From Actinomycetota bacterium (GTDB lineage Bacteria; Actinomycetota; Actinomycetes; Actinomycetales; Actinomycetaceae), in contig JAHYYD010000053.1 in NCBI GenBank assembly GCA_019425105.1, forward strand, positions 1 through 9,803: a DNA stretch of 9,803 nt, in the 5' to 3' direction. Below, one piece after another: positions 5,902 to 9,803 of the stretch; position 1 is the first letter of the stretch, and each line of letters opens with the position of its first letter. The notes beneath the pieces are model-generated. The model saw only the letters and a program-made list of their open reading frames with translations, did no database searches and was not told the origin of the DNA. The position numbers and the translations under genes were made by a program.

Positions 5902-7163
5902 CCGTCCCCGCGGTCGTAAGCGCGTGCCGTCACGACAGCCATGACGAGCATCCCCACCAACAACACGGCCATCAGGGCCCCCAGCACGGCGACCGTGGTC
6001 TCCACGCCGTAGGGGCTGCACGCGAGCCAGATCAGCGGCACCGCACAGTACACGCACGCGAAGGCCAGCATGCGGCGCTGGTGGTAGGTCGCGACGAACA
6101 CGTTTGAGAGCGGCGAGGTCGCGACCGTGAGGGCCAGCCAGGGGGCCAGGGAGCGCGCGAAGTATCCGGCCGCCTCCCAGCGCGCCCCGAAGACAAGGGG
6201 AAAGATCTCGGGGCTCGCCCCCGCGAGCAGGGCGAACACGGGGATCGAGCATGCCAGCGCAAGGCCGCCGACCCGCACGACGACGCGTGTCATCTCACCG
6301 GGTGGGGTGTCCGACAGGCGCGGCAGATACACCTGCGACAGCGCCCCCGCGATGAGGGCGACCGGGGCCTGCAGGGCCAACCACGCCATGTTGAATTGTC
6401 CGAGCGAAGCCACGGAATACGTGGCAATCAGCAGAGGAATCGCGCTCGTGCGCACCGCATCGACGACAACGTTGGGCACGCCGACGAGCGCCATCTTGCG
6501 GTAGCGAGAGGCCACCTCGCGCAGGGTCGGATCCTCTGCCTCGCGCTCGCGGGCGTCGCGTGCGCGCCACGACAGGTAGGCGACGGCAAGGCCCTGGCCA
6601 GCGATCGTCGCACCGATGGCGGCACCCAGGCCACCGCCAGCCAGGAAACCGCACAGCAGCTGCAGGGCCGCGATCCCGAGAGAGCGCACGACCGAGGAGC
6701 TCGCGATCGCCTGAAAACGGCGGTGGCGGGTCAGCCAGTACGAGCACACTTGCCCCTGCGCCAGGAACAGGACGGACACGCCGACGGCGAGCATCCAGCC
6801 CGCGAGCGCGGCCCCGTAGCGCGCGCTCACCCACGGCCAGGCGGCAGCAGCACAGAGGGTGGCCAGCGCGGAGGCGACTGCCGCGCAGCGCGAGGCCAGG
6901 CGGGCCAGGGAACGGGCCGAGGCCTCGTCGCCGGGGGCGGGCAGCACGATGCTGAGGTCGAAGCGGGTGCCCGCGACGGCCGCGCCGAGCGTGGCCGCGG
7001 AGGTGAAGATGCCCAGGTAGCCCAGGTCCGTGTCCGTGTAGAGGCGGGCGATGCCGATCTGGGCGACGAAGGCGATGACCTGGGCGAGGAGGGTACCGCC
7101 GAGGAGGGTGAGCACCTGCGCGAAGACGCCCGAGCGGGCAGAGCGGGCAGGTGCGTTCGTCAT
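5880..7163 (-). CDS. Polysaccharide flippase, Wzx-type (MOP/PST superfamily)
   Basis: The 427-residue protein is an integral membrane protein that should move lipid-linked oligosaccharide units across the membrane. Hydrophobic segments are seen near residues 15-38, 48-65, 93-113, 118-137, 160-198, 225-250, 260-280, 295-315, 340-358, 365-382 and 389-412. This fits the 12-helix layout and the 400-500 residue length of the family. The opening FAQVLTLLGGTLLAQVIAFVAQIGIARLY (split here as residues 14-42) with a Tyr-rich first loop, and the FDLSIVLP segment, are typical of Wzx/O-antigen translocases. The ATG at 7163 has no ribosome site and lies seven bases after an extended -10 box, so it may be leaderless. 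Beyond the last helix the C-terminal tail (AYDRGDGARPRTV) is encoded partly by the G-rich repeat array, which also provides the stop codon. It stands alone on the minus strand, divergent from the third glycosyltransferase. Confidence 0.88.
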   Translation of the reverse strand: MTNAPARSARSGVFAQVLTLLGGTLLAQVIAFVAQIGIARLYTDTDLGYLGIFTSAATLGAAVAGTRFDLSIVLPAPGDEASARSLARLASRCAAVASALATLCAAAAWPWVSARYGAALAGWMLAVGVSVLFLAQGQVCSYWLTRHRRFQAIASSSVVRSLGIAALQLLCGFLAGGGLGAAIGATIAGQGLAVAYLSWRARDAREREAEDPTLREVASRYRKMALVGVPNVVVDAVRTSAIPLLIATYSVASLGQFNMAWLALQAPVALIAGALSQVYLPRLSDTPPGEMTRVVVRVGGLALACSIPVFALLAGASPEIFPLVFGARWEAAGYFARSLAPWLALTVATSPLSNVFVATYHQRRMLAFACVYCAVPLIWLACSPYGVETTVAVLGALMAVLLVGMLVMAVVTARAYDRGDGARPRTV

Positions 7164-7169
7164 GGATTC

Positions 7170-7178
7170 ATTTAATCA
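7170..7178 (-). promoter_or_regulatory. Extended -10 box of the flippase gene, leaderless geometry
   Basis: On the minus strand TGATTAAAT gives an extended -10 (TG, one base, TTAAAT). Six bases later is the ATG at 7163, so the expected start point coincides with the start codon. The hexamer lacks the favoured A at position 2, so this is weaker than the box at 4462. No -35 box or ribosome site is seen. Confidence 0.45.
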
Positions 7179-7200
7179 CCTGGGGCGCGCGGCTTGCCCC

Positions 7201-7206
7201 TAGGAT
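7201..7206 (+). promoter_or_regulatory. -10 box upstream of the leader peptide and third glycosyltransferase
   Basis: TAGGAT is followed by six bases and the ATG at 7213, the same spacing as at 4462-4474. No -35 box is evident. It is the only credible -10 box in the 90-base gap before the glycosyltransferase. Confidence 0.5.
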
Positions 7207-7212
7207 GGTGAC

Positions 7213-7257
7213 ATGCCCACTCCCCGCTCCGCGCCCGCCGCCGGGTGGAACTCGTGA
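7213..7257 (+). CDS. Possible 14-residue leader peptide coupled to the glycosyltransferase
   Basis: The reading frame MPTPRSAPAAGWNS begins with an ATG exactly seven bases after the TAGGAT box, where transcription is expected to begin. It ends in a TGA that overlaps the downstream GTG start as GTGA (7254-7257). A ribosome loading on the leaderless end would finish this peptide on top of the next start codon. The peptide is Pro- and Ala-rich with no recognised family. Chance cannot be excluded, because such short frames are common, but the two independent alignments (promoter spacing and GTGA overlap) support it. The alternative is that it only marks a 5' leader. Confidence 0.35.
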   Translation: MPTPRSAPAAGWNS

Positions 7258-8357
7258 GGGTCGCCCTGACGAAGGGAACCCTCCTGGTTCCCCCGACCTA
7301 CTTCGCGCTCTCACACGCCCTCGCGATGCCGGAGCTCGATTGGTGGGTCTTCACACTCGCGGCGCGCATCGCCGATCCGGCCGTCACGCTCCCGATCGTC
7401 GAGGCGGCCCCCCGCGCGCTCGGCGGCCCGCTCCCGCTTCGACTCGCGGCGCAGGCACGAGGCCTGGGCCGGATGCGCCGCGTGATCGCCGCGTGGGGTC
7501 CGGACGTCATTCACCAGCAGCAGGCGACCTGGTCTCTGCCGGCCGTGCGCGCCGCGCGGGAGACGGGCACGCCCCTCGTGGTGACGCTGCACGGCGGGGA
7601 CGCCTACCCGAGGCTTGGGCGCGGCGTGGGGGCCGCGTGGAACGCGCGCAACCGTACGGCCGCCTTCGAGGGCGCAAGCCGGCTGCTGGCTGTCTCCCGA
7701 TACCTGGCGGACGTCGCACTGGGCGCGGGGGCCGACCCGCAGCGGCTGAGCGTGCACTATCAGGGCGTGGACACACGCTGGTGGACGCCCGCCCCGAACG
7801 CGACAGAAACGCGCGAGGAACCTATCGTCCTGTTTGTGGGTGCGCTCAGCCGCCTCAAGGGCGCAGGCGACCTGGCCCGAGCCTCGTCGACTCTGGTGGG
7901 GCGTCGCCCGCACCGCCTGGTTTTCGTCGGCGACGGGCCACTGGCACCCGCACTGCGCGCGCACGCGCCCGCGCACGTGTCGTTCACGGGCCGACTGGAT
8001 CGCGAGGGGGTGCGAGACTGGATGCGCCGCGCCCACGTCCTGGTCCTGCCCACGAAGCCGACGGAAGGCAGGCAGGAAGCGGCCGGCCTCGTCCTGCTCG
8101 AGGCGCAGGCGTGCGGCGTTCCCGTCATCGCCTATTCCACGGGAGGCACGCCGGAGATGATCGCGCCGGGGGCCTCGATGCTCGCCGCCGCACGTACCCC
8201 GGATGCCCTCGCCCGCTCCATCGACGAGGCCTTGGCGTGGTCGCCGGACGAGCGCGCGGATCGCGGGGCGGCGTGCCGGGACTGGGTGACGCGCGAGCGC
8301 TCACTACGAGGCGCAACCGTGCAGCTACGTGCGATCTACGACGACCTCACGCGGTAG
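7254..8357 (+). CDS. GT4-family glycosyltransferase
   Basis: The 367-residue protein is a classic GT4 (GT-B) enzyme. The N-terminal acceptor domain contains VVTLHGGDAYPRLGRG (109-124), and the interdomain part SRLLAVSRYLADVALGAGA (142-160) is followed by YQGVDTRWWTP. The donor domain has VLFVGALSRLKGAGDL (192-207), LVFVGDGPL and the signature EAAGLVLLEAQACGVPVIAY (275-294), with both conserved glutamates Glu275 and Glu283 present. GT4 enzymes retain the anomeric configuration; the sugar is not predictable here. I choose the GTG at 7254 (protein opening MRVALTKG) because it overlaps the leader peptide stop and has GGGTGGA just upstream. A GTG at 7245 would add three residues and lacks a ribosome site. 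The stop codon is only 9 bases from the stop of the convergent oxidoreductase. Confidence 0.9.
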   Translation: MRVALTKGTLLVPPTYFALSHALAMPELDWWVFTLAARIADPAVTLPIVEAAPRALGGPLPLRLAAQARGLGRMRRVIAAWGPDVIHQQQATWSLPAVRAARETGTPLVVTLHGGDAYPRLGRGVGAAWNARNRTAAFEGASRLLAVSRYLADVALGAGADPQRLSVHYQGVDTRWWTPAPNATETREEPIVLFVGALSRLKGAGDLARASSTLVGRRPHRLVFVGDGPLAPALRAHAPAHVSFTGRLDREGVRDWMRRAHVLVLPTKPTEGRQEAAGLVLLEAQACGVPVIAYSTGGTPEMIAPGASMLAAARTPDALARSIDEALAWSPDERADRGAACRDWVTRERSLRGATVQLRAIYDDLTR

Positions 8358-8366
8358 CGCACCACC

Positions 8367-9350
8367 CTACAGGTCGACGGAACGCCCGGACGCTGCCGAG
8401 GACAAGATGGCCTCGACGACGCACAGGTTGTCCAGGGCCTCGTCCATGGTGACGTGCTCGCTGGCCACGCCGAGGATCGCGTCGCGGAAGCGCTCGTGTT
8501 CGAGGGCGAGGGGTTCGCGCTTGGTGAGCGCGTAGCGCACGACCTGCCCCTCGCTGACCCCGCGGAACGCGGCGATCGCGTCCCACTGCAGGGGCGCATG
8601 ACCGTTCTCGTAGAAGGTCAGGTCCCCCATCGCGGTGTCGGCGACGAGTGCGCCGCGTTCCCCCGTCACGATCGTCGTGCGGTCCTTGTAGGGGGTTAGC
8701 CAGTTGACGAGGTGATTGACGAGGATGCCGCCGGCAAGCACGCCCGAGGCGACCATCATGTCCTCGTGCACTCGCCCCGAGCGCGCGGACGTGCGCGCGT
8801 AGATGCTCTCGTAGGGGGCACCCGCCACCCAGGCGGCCAGGTCCACGTCGTGCGTGGCCAGGTCTTTGACGACGCCGACGTCGCTGATGCGGGCGGGGAA
8901 GGGCGACTGGCGGCGCGTCGCGATCTGCTCGATCTCGCCGAGCTGACCCTCCGCAATCCGCCGACGCATGTCGATGAGCGCCGGGTTGCAGCGCTCGACG
9001 TAGCCGACGGCGCCCACGAGGCCCGCGGCGGCGAAGGCGTCGCGGATCCGGCGGCCCGCCTCCACGCTCGTGGCGAGGGGCTTTTCGACGAGGGTGTGCA
9101 CCCCAGCCTCGGCGAGCGCCAGGGCTGCGGCCTCGTGATGGGCGGTGGGCGCGGCGATGATCGCGGCGTCAATCCCGGCCTCGATCAGCTCCTCGACGCC
9201 GCCCAGCACGGGCAGGTCACCGGCAACGCCGAAGCGGTCGCCGCCCGGGTCAGCGAGGGCGACGAGCTCCACGCCGGCGGTCGCGCGGGCGTTGCGCACG
9301 TGGTGTCGGCCCATCGAGCCGATGCCAAGGATTCCCAGCCGAATGGCCAT
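8367..9350 (-). CDS. Gfo/Idh/MocA-family NAD-dependent oxidoreductase (WbpB/WlbA-like)
   Basis: The 327-residue protein begins with a Rossmann motif ILGIGSMGRHHVRNA (7-21, GxGxxG at 9-14). It continues with the family signature VEKPLATS (88-95), in which Lys90 is the expected catalytic lysine. SDVGVVKDLATHDVDLAAW (156-174) carries the usual Asp163 and His167. The C-terminal half is the beta-sheet domain that binds the substrate sugar. With an adjoining DegT-type aminotransferase, the natural reading is the WbpB/WlbA reaction: oxidation of C3 of UDP-N-acetylglucosaminuronic acid to the 3-keto sugar. The family is broad (inositol and glucose-fructose dehydrogenases share the same motifs), so the substrate is inferred from context only. 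The ATG at 9350 follows the aminotransferase stop by one base, indicating one mRNA and coupling. Confidence 0.88.
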   Translation of the reverse strand: MAIRLGILGIGSMGRHHVRNARATAGVELVALADPGGDRFGVAGDLPVLGGVEELIEAGIDAAIIAAPTAHHEAAALALAEAGVHTLVEKPLATSVEAGRRIRDAFAAAGLVGAVGYVERCNPALIDMRRRIAEGQLGEIEQIATRRQSPFPARISDVGVVKDLATHDVDLAAWVAGAPYESIYARTSARSGRVHEDMMVASGVLAGGILVNHLVNWLTPYKDRTTIVTGERGALVADTAMGDLTFYENGHAPLQWDAIAAFRGVSEGQVVRYALTKREPLALEHERFRDAILGVASEHVTMDEALDNLCVVEAILSSAASGRSVDL

Positions 9351-9351
9351 G

Positions 9352-9803
9352 TCAGGCCCCCGCTTCCGCGAGCGCGTTGACGCCCTCCACGATGCGTTCC
9401 AGCTCGCCGGAAGTCAGGGAGGGGTAGATCGGCAGGGAGAGCACCTGATCCGCGGCCTCGCGCGTGGCGGGCAGCTCCACGTCGGGGGCGAAGCGGGCCA
9501 GGGAAGGCAGCTCGTGGTTCGGGATCGGGTAGTAGATGCCCGATCCGACGCCGTACTCCTCGCGCAGGGCGTCGGCGAAGCCATCGCGGTCCTCGGCCAC
9601 GCGGATCGTGTACTGGTGGTAGACGTGGGTGGCGCCGGGAGCAACGTGCGGGACGGTGACGCCGCGCAGGTGTGCGTCCAGGAACGCCGCGTTGTCCTGA
9701 CGCGCGTGCGTCCAAGCCTCGACCTTGGTGAGCTGCACGCGCCCGATGGCCGCGTGGATGTCGGTCATGCGGTTGTTGAGGCCCACGATTTCGTTGGCGT
9801 AGC
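9352..9803 (-). CDS. DegT/DnrJ/EryC1/StrS-family sugar aminotransferase, C-terminal part (WbpE-like; partial)
   Basis: The gene enters from the right edge; 149 C-terminal residues are visible. It begins in YANEIVGLNNRMTDIHAAIG, which matches the conserved GxNxRMxDxxAAIG segment of PLP-dependent sugar aminotransferases, where Asn and Arg complete the cofactor site of the partner subunit. Later landmarks are HVYHQYTIRV, the specificity loop GIYYPIPNHELPSLARF, and the ending DQVLSLPIYPSLTSGELERI. The catalytic lysine would lie in the missing N-terminal part. The enzyme should transfer an amino group, usually from glutamate, to the 3-keto sugar made by the neighbouring oxidoreductase. TGA ends one base before the oxidoreductase ATG. 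Family assignment is firm; the exact substrate is inferred. Confidence 0.9.
   Translation of the reverse strand, partial: YANEIVGLNNRMTDIHAAIGRVQLTKVEAWTHARQDNAAFLDAHLRGVTVPHVAPGATHVYHQYTIRVAEDRDGFADALREEYGVGSGIYYPIPNHELPSLARFAPDVELPATREAADQVLSLPIYPSLTSGELERIVEGVNALAEAGA

Noticed and set aside
5614..5919. Plus-strand frames across the AT-rich block and repeats (FHEAGW-like repeats in one frame).
   Set aside because: Two overlapping frames are equally open because the 21-nt unit lacks plus-strand stops. The 28-nt unit shifts the frame within the array, which argues against selection for protein.
7151..8452. Long plus-strand open frame of 433 codons over the third glycosyltransferase.
   Set aside because: It is very rich in Arg, Gly and Pro and has no motifs. 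The frame starting at 7254 carries the complete GT4 signature.
8712..9380. Plus-strand open frame of 222 codons opposite the oxidoreductase.
   Set aside because: The minus strand has an unambiguous Gfo/Idh/MocA protein; the plus frame has no recognisable motif or ribosome site.

Overview
The window is GC-rich throughout its coding sequence and has actinobacterial habits: tightly packed genes, leaderless-looking starts, and alternating TANNNT -10 boxes with poor -35 boxes. The gene content (a secreted amidase with Trp-rich wall-binding repeats, GT4 glycosyltransferases, a polysaccharide flippase, nucleotide-sugar enzymes) fits a high-GC Gram-positive of the Actinomycetaceae type (Actinomyces/Schaalia-like). 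This taxon is an inference from composition and content; no marker gene is present.

Layout, left to right. (1) Positions 1-1738, minus: a secreted N-acetylmuramoyl-L-alanine amidase with ten GW-type repeats and the start of a glucosaminidase-like domain cut by the window edge. It has its own clear promoter and a possible operator at 1773-1817. (2) Positions 1907-4401, minus: a two-gene operon of a nucleotide-sugar 6-dehydrogenase followed by an overlapping GT4 glycosyltransferase. (3) Positions 4474-5589, plus: a second GT4 enzyme, divergent from the dehydrogenase and probably leaderless. (4) Positions 5590-5901: a non-coding module made of an AT-rich block and a G-rich tandem repeat based on a 21-nt unit, lying between convergent genes. 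(5) Positions 5880-7163, minus: a Wzx/MOP-type flippase whose stop codon lies inside the last repeat unit. (6) Positions 7213-8357, plus: a possible 14-codon leader peptide overlapping by GTGA with a third GT4 gene. (7) Positions 8367-9803, minus: a Gfo/Idh/MocA oxidoreductase preceded by a DegT-type aminotransferase cut by the right edge.

Together, genes 1907-9803 look like part of a cell-surface polysaccharide locus. The 6-dehydrogenase, 3-oxidoreductase and PLP aminotransferase match, in family, the WbpA/WbpB/WbpE steps that make a UDP-2-acetamido-3-amino-uronic acid. The three GT4 enzymes would build the repeat unit and the flippase would export it. No polymerase, initiating phosphoglycosyltransferase or acetyltransferase is in view. 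The amidase next door may act on or bind to the wall decorated by this polymer, but that link is only by neighbourhood.

The most unusual items are the repeat module at 5590-5901, the shared leaderless start geometry with a coupled mini-ORF at 7213, and the inverted repeat over the amidase promoter. No wholly new enzymatic system can be claimed from sequence alone.
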